Of a stretch of 64,000 nt of DNA, positions 51,065-60,674 are shown in pieces (position 1 is the stretch's first letter; every line of letters begins with the position of its first letter). Location: positions 143,664 to 207,663 of the forward strand of contig JAFLEI010000007.1 of NCBI GenBank assembly GCA_017301975.1, given 5' to 3'. Below the pieces are notes generated by a model. It ran no database searches. It saw nothing but the letters and a program-made list of their open reading frames with translations, and had not been told where the DNA came from. The DNA comes from Verrucomicrobiota bacterium. GTDB taxonomy: Bacteria; Verrucomicrobiota; Verrucomicrobiia; Verrucomicrobiales; Verrucomicrobiaceae. The position numbers were made by a program, and so were the translations under genes.

Positions 51065-51967
51065 CTACTCCAGATCCAGCTCAGGCTTGAAATCCGAAGC
51101 ATGATACGAGCTGCGCACCAGCGGCGCGCTCGCCACGTGGCGGAAGCCCTTTTTGAGAGCGATCTGCTTGTAGTTCTCAAACGTGTCCGGGTGGACATAC
51201 TCGATCACCGGCAGATGCTGCGGGGAGGGGCGCAGATACTGGCCCAGAGTCAGTACCGTGACGTCATGCTCGCGCAGGTCGTCCATCGCCTGAAACAGTT
51301 CCGTTTCCGTTTCGCCGAGTCCGAGCATGAGCCCGCTCTTCGTGGCGCACTTGGTCCCAAGTTCTTCCGCCATTGCCTTGGCACGCTTCAGCACATGCAG
51401 GCTGCGGTGATACATCGCACGACTGCGCACCAGCGGCGTCAGGCGCTCCACGGTTTCGAGGTTGTGATTGAAGATGTGCGGCTTCGCCTTCATCACGACT
51501 TCCAGTGCGTCGTCCTTGCCGTTGAAATCCGGCACGAGAATCTCAATCGTGATCGTTGGCACGGCTTCACGCACGGCTTCGATGGTCCGCGCAAAGTGTT
51601 CCGCGCCGCCGTCCTTCATGTCATCGCGCGCCACGGCGGTGATGACGATGTGGTTCAGGCCCATGCGCTTGGTCGCTTCGGCCACGCGCTGCGGTTCATC
51701 CGCTTCAAGGGCAAAAGGTTTGGCCGTTTTGACCGCGCAGAATCCGCAGGCACGCGTGCAGCGGTCTCCGGCGATCATGAACGTCGCCGATCCCTGGCTC
51801 CAGCATTCCCAGCGGTTCGGACACTGCGCCTCTTCACAGACGGTGTGCAGCTTCAAATCGGTGATCATCCCCTTCGTGCTCCAGAACTTCGGGTCACGCG
51901 GCAGCGTCACTCGGATCCATTCCGGTTTTTTGTCGCGATGCAGGGCGGGGTCGATCTTGGGGGTCAT
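51065..51967 (-). CDS. lipA: Lipoyl synthase
   Basis: About 300 residues from the ATG at 51967 (MTPKIDP); an earlier ATG at 52006 would add 13 residues. The auxiliary [4Fe-4S] cluster uses CEEAQCPNRWECW, and the radical-SAM cluster uses CTRACGFC. Further signatures are ALEADEPQRVAEATKRMGLNHIVITAV and EILVPDF. LipA inserts two sulfurs into octanoyl groups on lipoyl-carrier proteins. All expected Cys residues are present. It is divergent from the sialidase-like gene. Confidence 0.97.
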   Translation of the reverse strand: MTPKIDPALHRDKKPEWIRVTLPRDPKFWSTKGMITDLKLHTVCEEAQCPNRWECWSQGSATFMIAGDRCTRACGFCAVKTAKPFALEADEPQRVAEATKRMGLNHIVITAVARDDMKDGGAEHFARTIEAVREAVPTITIEILVPDFNGKDDALEVVMKAKPHIFNHNLETVERLTPLVRSRAMYHRSLHVLKRAKAMAEELGTKCATKSGLMLGLGETETELFQAMDDLREHDVTVLTLGQYLRPSPQHLPVIEYVHPDTFENYKQIALKKGFRHVASAPLVRSSYHASDFKPELDLE

Positions 51968-52047
51968 GGGCGGAGGAATGAATGGCCCAATTGGGGGCAT
52001 TTGCAACGCGTTTGGACATCCATACGCTGCGCGATAGTGTCGGGATC

Positions 52048-53364
52048 ATGCTGCCCGCCTTTTTTCGCCCTTTGCCCCTCCTGGGCGCCCTGCTTTGCAC
52101 CACCTTCGCCGCCGAACCCACCCTGCGCCCGGACGGCCATGTCTCCTCCCGCTCATTCGTCGATCAGGCCCAAATTGTCAGCAATTACCAGACGGAGCTA
52201 TACGCCCATCAGTCCTCCCTCCGCATCGTGCAGGGCATCGGCTACGCCGTGTATCAGTGCAACGAGTCCACCCCGGAGGAGAACAAGGCCGGGCAGGTCG
52301 CCCGTATGGCCGTTTTCAACATCCTTAATCCCACCGCCACCGCGAAATGGGTCGACATCGCCAAAGCAGGTGACTCCTCCGGCGGCATCACCCTCGGCGG
52401 CACCTTCGTCTCCGGCCCCATGATTCACGCGCTGGGAGAGAAAACTCTGCGCATCTTCTTCACAGGCCGCCAGGAAGGCGATCCCGTGCCCGCCTATCGC
52501 GCCTTTTACCGCGACTACGACATTCCCACTGCCACCCTCTCCGAACTGCGCGCCATGCGCTGCACCATCGCCCAACAGCCTGATAAGGTGCTCGATCTCA
52601 CCCAGGCCGCACTGCAAAGCCACCTCGACTTCCTTTTTGGCGCAGGCACCGGCGCATCCTTCAGCAAAGGCATCAGCACCGCCTGCGATTTCGTCGAGTT
52701 CGACGGCCTGCTCTACAGCACCATTCAGATCAAGAACTCGCAGGACGGCCAGACCCGGCTCCTCACCAACATCCTCATGCGCAGCACCGACCAAGGCGCG
52801 ACTTGGGAACTCCTCGGTGCCCCCGATCCACGCCTGCTCACCAACGAAGTCAAAATCCTCGCCGAGCCCGCCATCACCCAGGACAAAACCCACGTCTATC
52901 TCCACCTGCGCTCCAACGTCATCGAAACCGGCTACATGCTGAGCAAAGCTGCGAAGACTGACCTCTACCACTTCGACGTCCCCGTCACTAAATGGACCTA
53001 CGGCATCGGCCGCCCCAGCCTCTGCGATTTCGGCAAGCCCATCGGCCTCGTCGCCCTCTTCACCGCCCCCAGCCTTCACATGGGCGGCACCACCGTCACC
53101 CGCAACAAGTGCGACGTCGTCCAGATCGACGCTCGCTGCCAGTCCTACACCAAAGCCTTCTCCATCGTCGATTACAATGCCGTCAACACCCCCTTCATGC
53201 ACCTCTACCGCGATGAAGTTTACGTCACCTACACCACCGGGCCGCCGCCGCCTCACCCCAAAATTCGGCACCTCCGAAATCGTCTTCAGCAAACTGCGCC
53301 GGGAGTTCTTTGTGCCCGGGGAGTGAGTAAGTGGATCAATGCGCCCGCTTCCGCGTCAGCATGA
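52048..53364 (+). CDS. Secreted sialidase-like (Asp-box) protein with apparent frameshift near the C-terminus
   Basis: Reads 438 codons from the ATG at 52048. Signal peptide MLPAFFRPLPLLGALLCTTFA. The mature part is beta-rich and has an Asp-box-like S-T-D-x-G-A-T-W (MRSTDQGATWELL), seen in sialidase-type propellers. The last 40 residues (from HPKIRHLRNRL) do not look protein-like. In the +1 frame they read KFGTSEIVFSKLRREFFVPGE and stop at 53324-53326. A single extra A in the run at 53260-53263 would explain this. The corrected gene would end before the convergent VOC gene (53336) rather than overlapping it. Could be a real frameshift or a sequencing error. Confidence 0.7.
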   Translation: MLPAFFRPLPLLGALLCTTFAAEPTLRPDGHVSSRSFVDQAQIVSNYQTELYAHQSSLRIVQGIGYAVYQCNESTPEENKAGQVARMAVFNILNPTATAKWVDIAKAGDSSGGITLGGTFVSGPMIHALGEKTLRIFFTGRQEGDPVPAYRAFYRDYDIPTATLSELRAMRCTIAQQPDKVLDLTQAALQSHLDFLFGAGTGASFSKGISTACDFVEFDGLLYSTIQIKNSQDGQTRLLTNILMRSTDQGATWELLGAPDPRLLTNEVKILAEPAITQDKTHVYLHLRSNVIETGYMLSKAAKTDLYHFDVPVTKWTYGIGRPSLCDFGKPIGLVALFTAPSLHMGGTTVTRNKCDVVQIDARCQSYTKAFSIVDYNAVNTPFMHLYRDEVYVTYTTGPPPPHPKIRHLRNRLQQTAPGVLCARGVSKWINAPASASA

Positions 53365-53686
53365 TCTCATTCCCTTCCGTATCCACGCACATCGCCAGAT
53401 GCGGCGGCTCGCCGTTTTCCGGCTGAGGCTCGCGCGTGAGCTGCCCACCCGCAGCGACGATTTCACGCGCGCCTTCGATCACATCCGGCACCTGAAAGCT
53501 CAGACCCGTCCAGGTGCGGCTGCCCTCACCACCGCCATGAATGCCGATGATGCCGTCACAAATGGACACCTCGCTGATGATGTCATTCTGCTTGAGGATC
53601 GTGCCGCCAAAGACGGTGGCATAGAAATTCACCGCACGGTTCATGTCCGCCGCCCAGATCACGTATTTAAGTCGTTCTACTTTCAT
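53336..53686 (-). CDS. VOC-family (glyoxalase-like) protein
   Basis: 116 residues from the ATG at 53686, the usual length. The beta-alpha-beta-beta-beta repeats are visible: LKYVIWAADMNRAVNFYATVFGGTILKQNDI and the second module WTGLSFQVPDVIEGAREIVAAGG. The family C-terminal metal segment reads MCVDTEGNEIMLTRK. VOC proteins include glyoxalases, dioxygenases and antibiotic-resistance proteins. The substrate is unknown. An upstream ATG (53881) would give a basic, unlikely extension. Confidence 0.85.
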   Translation of the reverse strand: MKVERLKYVIWAADMNRAVNFYATVFGGTILKQNDIISEVSICDGIIGIHGGGEGSRTWTGLSFQVPDVIEGAREIVAAGGQLTREPQPENGEPPHLAMCVDTEGNEIMLTRKRAH

Positions 53687-53744
53687 GTGGTCTCCCTGCC
53701 ACACTCCGGCCGCTGAAGACAGCAAATCCTTCAAACAGCCGCGT

Positions 53745-56432
53745 TCAATTCCCAAACAGCGGCCGCTGCCTCGGCGCTGAGGGCGGTGCCTTCGGCCTCG
53801 CCGGATTGCCGCCGATGCGCTGCGCCTCCTGCAGCTCTTTTTCAGTGGGCGGTTTTCGTTCATCCTTGTTGCCACCCCCAAAGATGCGCGGCGACCACTT
53901 GGTGTCGCTGACGGTTCCCGACCCCTTGTAGGCCAGCAACTGGGTCACGGGAAACAGCAGGATCCCCAGCCCGCGCATGCGCACCTCGGCGTTGAAATCG
54001 ATGTCGTCACGTATGAAGTCGATGTTGCCACGGCTGAAGATGCGAAAGGCACTGGACTGGGCCTCGATGTTTTCGGTGACGATGAAACCGTCCGCCACTT
54101 CAAAGGTGCAGTCCGCCTTCTTCGCCACGTTGTAGCCCTTGATCGGCGAAGGGAGGAAGGCCCCGATGATCGGTGTCAGCGGCCCGAGCACGGGCAGGGC
54201 AAGAAGATTGCCATTCACGATGATCAGCGCGCCGCCTCCCTTCAGCGCCTTCCAGTCGTTCATGCGCCCGGTGAATTTGAAATGGCCGCTGATGTCACCC
54301 ACGCTTTCATTGCCCGGAGAGTACACCTGGGCAAAGCGCTGAAAGCTCAGCGCGTTCATGCGCAGCTCCCCGTCATAGGTGTTCGGCTCCCGATTGTCGT
54401 TCAAGCTCCCCTTCAGTGTCATTCCCCCGCCCAGCACCTCCGCCGCGATGTCGAACCGCGCGATTCCCTCGCGGTTATGCACTTCCGCGCGCACCTCTTC
54501 AAACGGCAGCTTGCGGCCAAACACCTCGTATGGAAAGCGTCCCGCCCGCACATCCACGTCGTAGCCCCTCACTCCGGAGGTGAGATTCACGGCTCCTTTC
54601 GCATTCAGCGTGTCCCCGAAAAGACGTCCGTTAATGTCGAAGTGCAGCATGCTGCCAACGATGTGCACCTCTCCATTCGGCGCATTGATCGGATAGTCCT
54701 CGTGCCACAGCACGTAATGCGCACCACCCACCGGATTTTTGAAATGAACCTTGTAGTCGTTGAACTTGGGATTGTTCTTGTAGCCGATCGTGCCATTCGC
54801 GGTCACGTCCGTGCCGGGTGAAAAACGGTAAAGAGCGATCTGGTCCGCCACCTTCGGTGCAAACGCACGAACGATGCCCGCCGCGTCTGCAACCGTGTGC
54901 ACATTGACAAGTTTGAGCCACTTCTCGTTGTCATCATCGTTCACAAACACCAGCTCCGCTTCCGCTGGGCCGTCCGGACGCTGCACCCGCACATTGGCAT
55001 AGTTTTGGATGTCTCCGAACAGCGCCAGATCCATTTCAGCGGATTCAAACAGCACATCCTTGTAGCGAAAATTGCGCAGGACACCGTGGCCGGAGCTGGG
55101 GCAGTCATGCAGTACGGTTGTGGGCCCGGCACAGGCCAGATGCACATCAATGTGCGACGTCTCATCAAACCCAAACCGCTGAATGATCTCACGCGTTTTC
55201 GGCCCGGGTATGAAAGGCAGAAACACATTCGGATCCATCCGCAGTTCCAGGTTGTATTTAAACCCCTGCGTACGGTGCTTCATCAGATCCAGCGCCAGAG
55301 TCCCGCTTTTGTGCTTCAGCAGCATGTCCCGCACAAAGATTCCCTCAGGGGTCGCCCCCAGAGTCAGGCTGAGTGAATTGAACACCTCTCCGCGACTGCC
55401 AAACCGTCCGCAGTCCAGCCTGCCAGTCACCTCGGCGGGCAGTAAATCTTCAGTCTTCGGCTTGTTTAGAAAGATGCTGCCCTCCAGCGCCAGCTGCGGC
55501 GCTTCGTAAAACACCACCTCTCTCAGTTGCTCGCTGCTGAAGAATGCCCGCGCCAGTCCCGGCAGGTCGGCGCTCGAGGTCAGCCGAAAACGCAGGTGGT
55601 CAGCCCCGATGCGCCATGTCGCGGTCGCCTCCAGCGTTCCCAGATGATCCAGCAGATGCAGCCGCTTCAAATCCACAAACCCGCCGTCATACTCCGCCTC
55701 CGCCACGAGTTCCTTCCAGACATAATCCTCAAACTCAAGACCGTCCGCCTGAAACACCATCTCCGCCTTGAGCTCCTCCGGCCGGTCCAGCGCACCAGAC
55801 ACCTTCACACTCAGCGTGGGCACATGCGGCGCGCGAAACCGCGCCAGCCAGTCCAGCCCATGTTGAATCTGCTCACGATGCTCACGTATCGCGCGCAGCC
55901 GTTCCTGCGCACTGGGCCCGGGCTGGTCAGCGTTCGACTCCGGCAGTTCCAGCACTCCGCTGATCAAAATCCGCAGTCCGTCGGACAGCAGCCCTTCTGC
56001 ATGCCGGATGTCCAGCTGCCGCTCTTCCAGCAAAGCCCGTGCACTGAGATCCTTCAGCTCGATCACCGTCAGTTCCGGCCGTTCCGGGTCCACCGGCAGC
56101 GCCATGCTGGCATGCAGCAGCTCCAGCCCGTCAATCTTCACCCGGCCCTCGATCAGGCTGCCAAAGTCAACATCCAGGTTCAGCCGGTCCACCGATGCCA
56201 CGATGTTCTGCTTGCTCGCGTCATTAAAAACCTTCACCCCGCGCGCCACCAGCCCGCCAAACGGATTCACCGTCAGATGCTCGAAATTCAGATGCACCCC
56301 ATGCTGCGCCAGTTCTCCGGTCACAAATCCATGCCAGCGGTCATGAAAGGCCGTCGTGTTCAAGTACACGCCGCCCGCCAGCACAAAACTGGTGACCAGA
56401 AAAAGCAGAAGCCGGCGCAAAAAACGAAGCAT
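53745..56432 (-). CDS. AsmA-like large membrane-anchored protein
   Basis: 895 residues. One N-terminal membrane helix (LRRLLLFLVTSFVLAGGVYLN) is followed by long beta-rich repeats characteristic of AsmA-like proteins, e.g. VHLNFEHLTVNPFGGLVARGVKVFN, GRVKIDGLELLHASMAL, and late ISGHFKFTGRMNDWKALKGGGALIIVNGNLLALPVLGPLTPIIGAF. AsmA-family members span the periplasm and are linked to phospholipid transport to the outer membrane. The C-terminal 40 residues are Pro/Arg-rich and probably disordered. It is the last gene of a leftward run and lies 76 bases after the lipoprotein gene. Confidence 0.82.
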   Translation of the reverse strand: MLRFLRRLLLFLVTSFVLAGGVYLNTTAFHDRWHGFVTGELAQHGVHLNFEHLTVNPFGGLVARGVKVFNDASKQNIVASVDRLNLDVDFGSLIEGRVKIDGLELLHASMALPVDPERPELTVIELKDLSARALLEERQLDIRHAEGLLSDGLRILISGVLELPESNADQPGPSAQERLRAIREHREQIQHGLDWLARFRAPHVPTLSVKVSGALDRPEELKAEMVFQADGLEFEDYVWKELVAEAEYDGGFVDLKRLHLLDHLGTLEATATWRIGADHLRFRLTSSADLPGLARAFFSSEQLREVVFYEAPQLALEGSIFLNKPKTEDLLPAEVTGRLDCGRFGSRGEVFNSLSLTLGATPEGIFVRDMLLKHKSGTLALDLMKHRTQGFKYNLELRMDPNVFLPFIPGPKTREIIQRFGFDETSHIDVHLACAGPTTVLHDCPSSGHGVLRNFRYKDVLFESAEMDLALFGDIQNYANVRVQRPDGPAEAELVFVNDDDNEKWLKLVNVHTVADAAGIVRAFAPKVADQIALYRFSPGTDVTANGTIGYKNNPKFNDYKVHFKNPVGGAHYVLWHEDYPINAPNGEVHIVGSMLHFDINGRLFGDTLNAKGAVNLTSGVRGYDVDVRAGRFPYEVFGRKLPFEEVRAEVHNREGIARFDIAAEVLGGGMTLKGSLNDNREPNTYDGELRMNALSFQRFAQVYSPGNESVGDISGHFKFTGRMNDWKALKGGGALIIVNGNLLALPVLGPLTPIIGAFLPSPIKGYNVAKKADCTFEVADGFIVTENIEAQSSAFRIFSRGNIDFIRDDIDFNAEVRMRGLGILLFPVTQLLAYKGSGTVSDTKWSPRIFGGGNKDERKPPTEKELQEAQRIGGNPARPKAPPSAPRQRPLFGN

Positions 56433-56508
56433 GAGCTTACAAAGCTACCCAAGCTCGCCGAACTTCACAAGTTCTGGATAAACAACCGTCAATTCACCGC
56501 CCAGCGTT

Positions 56509-57222
56509 TCACCGATACTGCTCTGGCCGGCCGATCGGAAACAGCCCAAAAGGCGCAATCTGGCTGGCACGCAGCTTTTCCGGCCCGATGCTGGGAGCGT
56601 CCGAGGCAAGAAACACCGCCAGTTGAATGATCCCCGCACGCCCCTGCGGGCTGGTGTCAAACAAGGCCGCATCCCCGTTCACCGCCTTGAACAAGAGCGG
56701 GCCGCGCGGTGTGTGATCCATCACCAGGGTGCCGCCTTTTTCCACGCGCAAGTTGCCACGCCCAAGAGATGCGGCACCTCCTGTCTCCGCATCCTTGCCA
56801 TCGATTCCCACACCAATCTGCAACGGCATGGGTGTACGATTTTTTAACACGAGGCGATAAGCCTGCTGCGGCAGTCCCGCCACAAACAGAATGCCACCAC
56901 AGAGGTAAGATTCGATCCACTGCCCTGATGCCACATCCTGCACGGCAAGATCCACCGTGCCATCCCCCATGCGGGCAAATCCGCGCTGCGCATCCGGCAC
57001 ATCGCCCTGACGTTCCATCATCCGGGCGATCTGCTCCGGCGAGGAATAGACGATGCGCGCCACCATGTGCGGGGTCTTCGTCGTTTGCGCCTGATACGCT
57101 GGGAAGCCGTGGTGAAAAAGATTCGGGTCCTGCTGCCAGGCAGGCCGCAGCGGAGCGATGCTGCTGCCGCACGATGCCAGCAGGCCTGCGCCTGCTGCTG
57201 CCACTGCCTTGATCCATGTCAT
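56509..57222 (-). CDS. Lipoprotein of unknown function
   Basis: 237 residues from the ATG at 57222, preceded by AGGA. The signal peptide ends in a lipobox (AAAGAGLLASC). The mature protein is beta-rich: MVARIVYSSPEQIARMMERQG, ESYLCGGILFVAGLPQQAYRLVLKNRTPMPLQIGVGIDG, TLVMDHTPRGPLLFKAV. An in-frame ATG at 57249 overlaps the previous stop, so coupling to the upstream regulator is likely in either case. No family recognised. Confidence 0.72.
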   Translation of the reverse strand: MTWIKAVAAAGAGLLASCGSSIAPLRPAWQQDPNLFHHGFPAYQAQTTKTPHMVARIVYSSPEQIARMMERQGDVPDAQRGFARMGDGTVDLAVQDVASGQWIESYLCGGILFVAGLPQQAYRLVLKNRTPMPLQIGVGIDGKDAETGGAASLGRGNLRVEKGGTLVMDHTPRGPLLFKAVNGDAALFDTSPQGRAGIIQLAVFLASDAPSIGPEKLRASQIAPFGLFPIGRPEQYR

Positions 57223-57245
57223 TGTCCTGCCTGCGTTCCCTGAAG

Positions 57246-57899
57246 TCATGCTGAATGCGCTGTTGTCTTGATGTGAAAAGTAACACGCACCAGACCCGAC
57301 ACTTCTTCCACAGAACGACGCACCTCGCAGCCCATGAGACGCTCGATCAGTTCACACTCCAGTTCATCCACGATGCCGTAGCGCGCCGCCAGCTCCCGCA
57401 GCGGCCGGTGATGCTCCACCAGGAGGAGGCGTCCCTGCGCATCCGTCTCACACACGCTCAGGCAGCCATCCCCGCTGCGCAGCCGCGCCAGCAGCCGGGC
57501 CCGCTCCTCCAGAGTCGTGGCTTTCGCCAGCTTGGCGCTCCAGGCCTCCCCCTTGGCCTGAAAGTGGGTGTACAGCAGCTTCGGTGGGGCGCTTTCACCA
57601 TAGACTTTCTCCGCCGTTGCCAGCAGATCCAGTGTCAGCGGCATCCCATAGTTCTGGAAAAGTGCGTCCGCTTTGGACGTGAGCCGGTAGAGCTTCTCCG
57701 GCCGACCTGCCGCCTTGGGCCGGCGCCACGTGTCCAAAAAGCCGTTCTTTTCCAGTTCCACGCAGTGCTGCTTCACCCCCATGTAGCTCATTTTCATGGC
57801 CGTGCAGAGCTCTGTCACCGTCATGCCCGTGGAATGCTTCAGGCGCTGGACAATGTCCAGCACTGGCGAGTGCAGCATCTCTCTCAGCAGGTTCAGCAT
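57246..57899 (-). CDS. SufR-like helix-turn-helix regulator with conserved Cys residues
   Basis: 217 residues from the ATG at 57899. A winged-helix N-terminus (MTVTELCTAMKMSYMGVKQHCVELEKNGFLDTWRRPKAAGRPEKLYRLT) is followed by a helical ligand domain. The C-terminal part has Cys residues at GDGCLSVCETDAQG, ELECELIERLMGCEV, in the region where SufR holds its [4Fe-4S] cluster. This makes an iron-sulfur or redox-sensing repressor plausible, though the spacing differs from classic SufR. It lies 56 bases downstream of the DUF1826-like gene, in the same leftward run. Targets are unknown; no suf genes are visible. Confidence 0.72.
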   Translation of the reverse strand: MLNLLREMLHSPVLDIVQRLKHSTGMTVTELCTAMKMSYMGVKQHCVELEKNGFLDTWRRPKAAGRPEKLYRLTSKADALFQNYGMPLTLDLLATAEKVYGESAPPKLLYTHFQAKGEAWSAKLAKATTLEERARLLARLRSGDGCLSVCETDAQGRLLLVEHHRPLRELAARYGIVDELECELIERLMGCEVRRSVEEVSGLVRVTFHIKTTAHSA

Positions 57900-57955
57900 G
57901 GCGGTGGGGTGAAAGATAGCGCCTCTGCGCGCCCCGCGCAATCCCGCGCCCGCCT

Positions 57956-58690
57956 TCAACTGATCAACAGCAGACGTGGCGGCTGCCCGGGCAGCGTCAC
58001 CGGAGCACGGTGGATGCACGGAGGCACCGGACTTTCCGGATACAGCGTCGCGATGCGCCAGAGGTGGCCAAGGCCGAAGGAAAACGGCAGGGCATGGGGC
58101 AGCGGCTTGTAATGCAGATCCAGGTAATTTTCGTTCAGGAATTCCCGAAAGCCTTCGCCATCGGCTCCCGCATAGAGCTGCCGCAGTTCCGCACGCAATT
58201 CAGGCACATCCACCCGCCGCACCGCCTCTTCATTGCGCAGCCCTTCGGAGGCAGCACCGAAGTAGGTGCAGAGATAAGTGTCCGCCTCCACGGTGGCGCT
58301 ATCCACATGCCAGGATTGCACATCCGTCCGCAGCAGTTCCGTCTCGGGCTCGTTCTCGTAACCGTTGATGCAGTCCAGGCTGGGCAGCAGCTCACGGCTG
58401 CGCAGCAGTTCCTGATCCTGTAGCAAAATCTCACGCGCCACGCGTCCCTCGTCGCTCAGATCCAGCGCCCGCAGACGCGCCTCATCAATGCTCGTGATCC
58501 CCTTCCCCACCCCCAGCTTCTCCACAATTTCACCAAAATTTCCCTTCAGCGTGCGCGGCCAGCACAAGGCATTGATGCCGTCACGCATTGGCGTCATGAC
58601 CAGTTCCTCAAAGCTGCCCACCACTTTCACGCGTGGATAGTCATGCGGCAGAATGACTGCAGGCATTCTCATAGCGTCGCCAATTGTCAT
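57956..58690 (-). CDS. DUF1826-like protein
   Basis: 244 residues, start overlapping the TPR gene stop (ATGA). Family-like pattern: a His-Val-Asp motif in SWHVDSATVEADTYLCTYFGAASEGLRNEEAVRR and a C-terminal CIHRAPVTLPGQPPRLLLIS, comparable to the HRSP ending of DUF1826. The conserved His and Asp residues suggest a metal site. In some proteobacteria DUF1826 genes belong to the zinc (Zur) regulon; that is background knowledge and not seen here. My family assignment is by recall of the pattern and is uncertain. Confidence 0.5.
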   Translation of the reverse strand: MTIGDAMRMPAVILPHDYPRVKVVGSFEELVMTPMRDGINALCWPRTLKGNFGEIVEKLGVGKGITSIDEARLRALDLSDEGRVAREILLQDQELLRSRELLPSLDCINGYENEPETELLRTDVQSWHVDSATVEADTYLCTYFGAASEGLRNEEAVRRVDVPELRAELRQLYAGADGEGFREFLNENYLDLHYKPLPHALPFSFGLGHLWRIATLYPESPVPPCIHRAPVTLPGQPPRLLLIS

Positions 58691-60594
58691 GCTGAGATGC
58701 CTTCATTGATCAGCCGGTCGATCACACCTTGCGCGGCACCAGGCAGCGGATGCTGTTTCTGCAAGAGCTCCACCTTGTCGCGAAATTCCGCCACCACATC
58801 AGGGCGGATTTTTTTCATGGCCAGCAGCGTTTGAGCCAGGAGGATGCGCACCGTCTGTGAATCCGGATGAGCAAGACAGAGATGAATGTTCCCTTCAATG
58901 ATCTCACGCTCACCGCTTAAAAAACCAGGCTGCACCCCGTCCATGCCCGAGCAACGCGTGGCCAGCAGTTGTTCCAGTCGCAGGAGATAATACGAAAAGC
59001 TTTGCCCCTCCGGCACACCATAAGCAGCAGGCGGTGGCAGCACTTCGGCCCCCGTCTCGGCCTTCAGCAAAGCGAGGATCTCATCCATCAACTCAGGAAT
59101 GACCGCCTCGGGCGAAGCCATCGAAAAATCGCGGCTCAGCGTGCCAATGCGGGCTCCGTCAATCGTTCGCAGAAGCCGCAGCTCAAGACGCCACGGCTCG
59201 GCCTGAACCTTCAAATTCGCGGTCACGGCATAATCATTCGGCTCATTCCCCTGGCGCGCCATGCCCGCCGCCTGCTCATCGCTCCACGAACTCCCCCCGA
59301 CAATAAAACCATGGGTGGGGCTGACCGCCCAGGGAATCAGCGTGCCTGCACGCGCATCCGTACGCCAGTAGGTTTGCTCCGTAAAGAACAACGGCAGTGC
59401 TCGGCTGAGCCTGCCAGCAGCATCCGTCAATTGGTGCTCGATGCGTTCTGCCGGAGCCGCATGCTCCACACTCCCGCACAGAAAGCAGATCGAAGGTCCA
59501 CCCGCATCCTTGACGGGGTACAATTCAGCCGCAGGAGAATCCGCCTTCAGCCACACCGGTCCTTCCACGGTCAGCAGAGTGACCTCCAGTTTTTCAGCAA
59601 CGGTTTCGGGTTCGGTGGCCAGCCGGGTTTTGGCGAGCTCTGTATCCCAAAAACTCAGATGCTCTTTCCAGTCCGGGCGCTTCTGCGCATACAGCTGGTC
59701 CATGATAGATCTGGCATCATCCATCTGCCCGAGATCCAGCAGGCCCTTGATCAGATTGTTGCCCACTTGCAGGCCGTGTATTTCAGCCTGGAAATGGGGA
59801 GCCGTCAGGTTCACCAGTTCCGGCAGATGCCCTTGCTGCCCCAGATCTCCGCTCATTTGTGTCAGCAGATCCACCGGCACCGGGCGCGGCGCATTTGCCA
59901 GGCTCTCCTGATAAATCAGGAGTGCTTCATCCAGCGAGCGCCGCTGCAGCGCCGCACGTGCCAGCCATAGCTGCGCCCGCCAGCTTCGCGGCAGGGCGGC
60001 GATTCGTTTGAGAGCCTCAAGACCGGACGCTTCCCCTTGCTTTTCACGGTGCTCCACTTCGTACCATCCCAGAGCGTTGTCCTGGTTGGGATCCAGTTCC
60101 AGCGCCTGCCACAAAGTTTGCATCGCCAGTTGGTTCTCATTTCGCTGCGCATGCACTTTCGCCAGATTGGTGAGCACCACGCCAGTCGCTCCATGCTTGG
60201 CAATGTGCGCCCGCAGCACACGCTCAGAATCTTCCAGCCGGTCGCTCTTCAGCAAGGCGATGGCCAGCAAGACAGCGCCACGCTCATGATTGGGATCAAT
60301 CGCCGCCAGCCGCTCCGCGCTCTCGATCAATTCGGAAATAAATCCATCCTCAAAACCACCGATGATAAAACCCGCAAGTTTTTCAGGATCATCCCATGCC
60401 TTTTGAATGTTCGGCAGCAGCATGGATTTCACCCATTCCTCCCGTGAGATGAAAAGCTCCCGTCCAAACGAATCAAAGACCTTGATCATGTTCGGGTCTT
60501 TGGCCGGATCGGCATGAGGAGCGGGCGCCGCCGCCTTGGCTGGCGCAGCAGCAGGCAGTTTCTTTTTCCCAAAAAATTTGTCGAAGAGTCCCAT
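58687..60594 (-). CDS. TPR-repeat protein
   Basis: 635 residues. A short leader with an Ala/Pro/Lys linker, then TPR-like helical pairs at about 80-330 (ERLAAIDPNHERGAVLLAIALLKSDRLEDSERVLRAHIAKHGATGVVLTNLAKVHAQRNE ... LELDPNQDNALGWYEVEHREKQGEASGLEALKRIA). The C-terminal half contains a beta-rich domain with a CFLCGSVEH pattern and RIGTLSRDFSMASPEAVIPELMDEI. No signal peptide, so cytoplasmic. It is the first gene of the leftward run with the DUF1826-like, regulator, lipoprotein and AsmA-like genes. Confidence 0.78.
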   Translation of the reverse strand: MGLFDKFFGKKKLPAAAPAKAAAPAPHADPAKDPNMIKVFDSFGRELFISREEWVKSMLLPNIQKAWDDPEKLAGFIIGGFEDGFISELIESAERLAAIDPNHERGAVLLAIALLKSDRLEDSERVLRAHIAKHGATGVVLTNLAKVHAQRNENQLAMQTLWQALELDPNQDNALGWYEVEHREKQGEASGLEALKRIAALPRSWRAQLWLARAALQRRSLDEALLIYQESLANAPRPVPVDLLTQMSGDLGQQGHLPELVNLTAPHFQAEIHGLQVGNNLIKGLLDLGQMDDARSIMDQLYAQKRPDWKEHLSFWDTELAKTRLATEPETVAEKLEVTLLTVEGPVWLKADSPAAELYPVKDAGGPSICFLCGSVEHAAPAERIEHQLTDAAGRLSRALPLFFTEQTYWRTDARAGTLIPWAVSPTHGFIVGGSSWSDEQAAGMARQGNEPNDYAVTANLKVQAEPWRLELRLLRTIDGARIGTLSRDFSMASPEAVIPELMDEILALLKAETGAEVLPPPAAYGVPEGQSFSYYLLRLEQLLATRCSGMDGVQPGFLSGEREIIEGNIHLCLAHPDSQTVRILLAQTLLAMKKIRPDVVAEFRDKVELLQKQHPLPGAAQGVIDRLINEGISA

Positions 60595-60674
60595 GGTGCT
60601 GTGTCAGTGAGCCGCCTGTTAAGTTCTGTCAGCAGTTTAGGCAACTGTCCGCTTCAGCCGGTCATCATTTTCTC

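Noticed and set aside
55527..56630. 367-codon plus-strand frame opposite the AsmA-like gene
   Set aside because: Gln/Arg/Pro-rich mirror frame with no recognised domain; the AsmA-like frame on the other strand is clearly coding.
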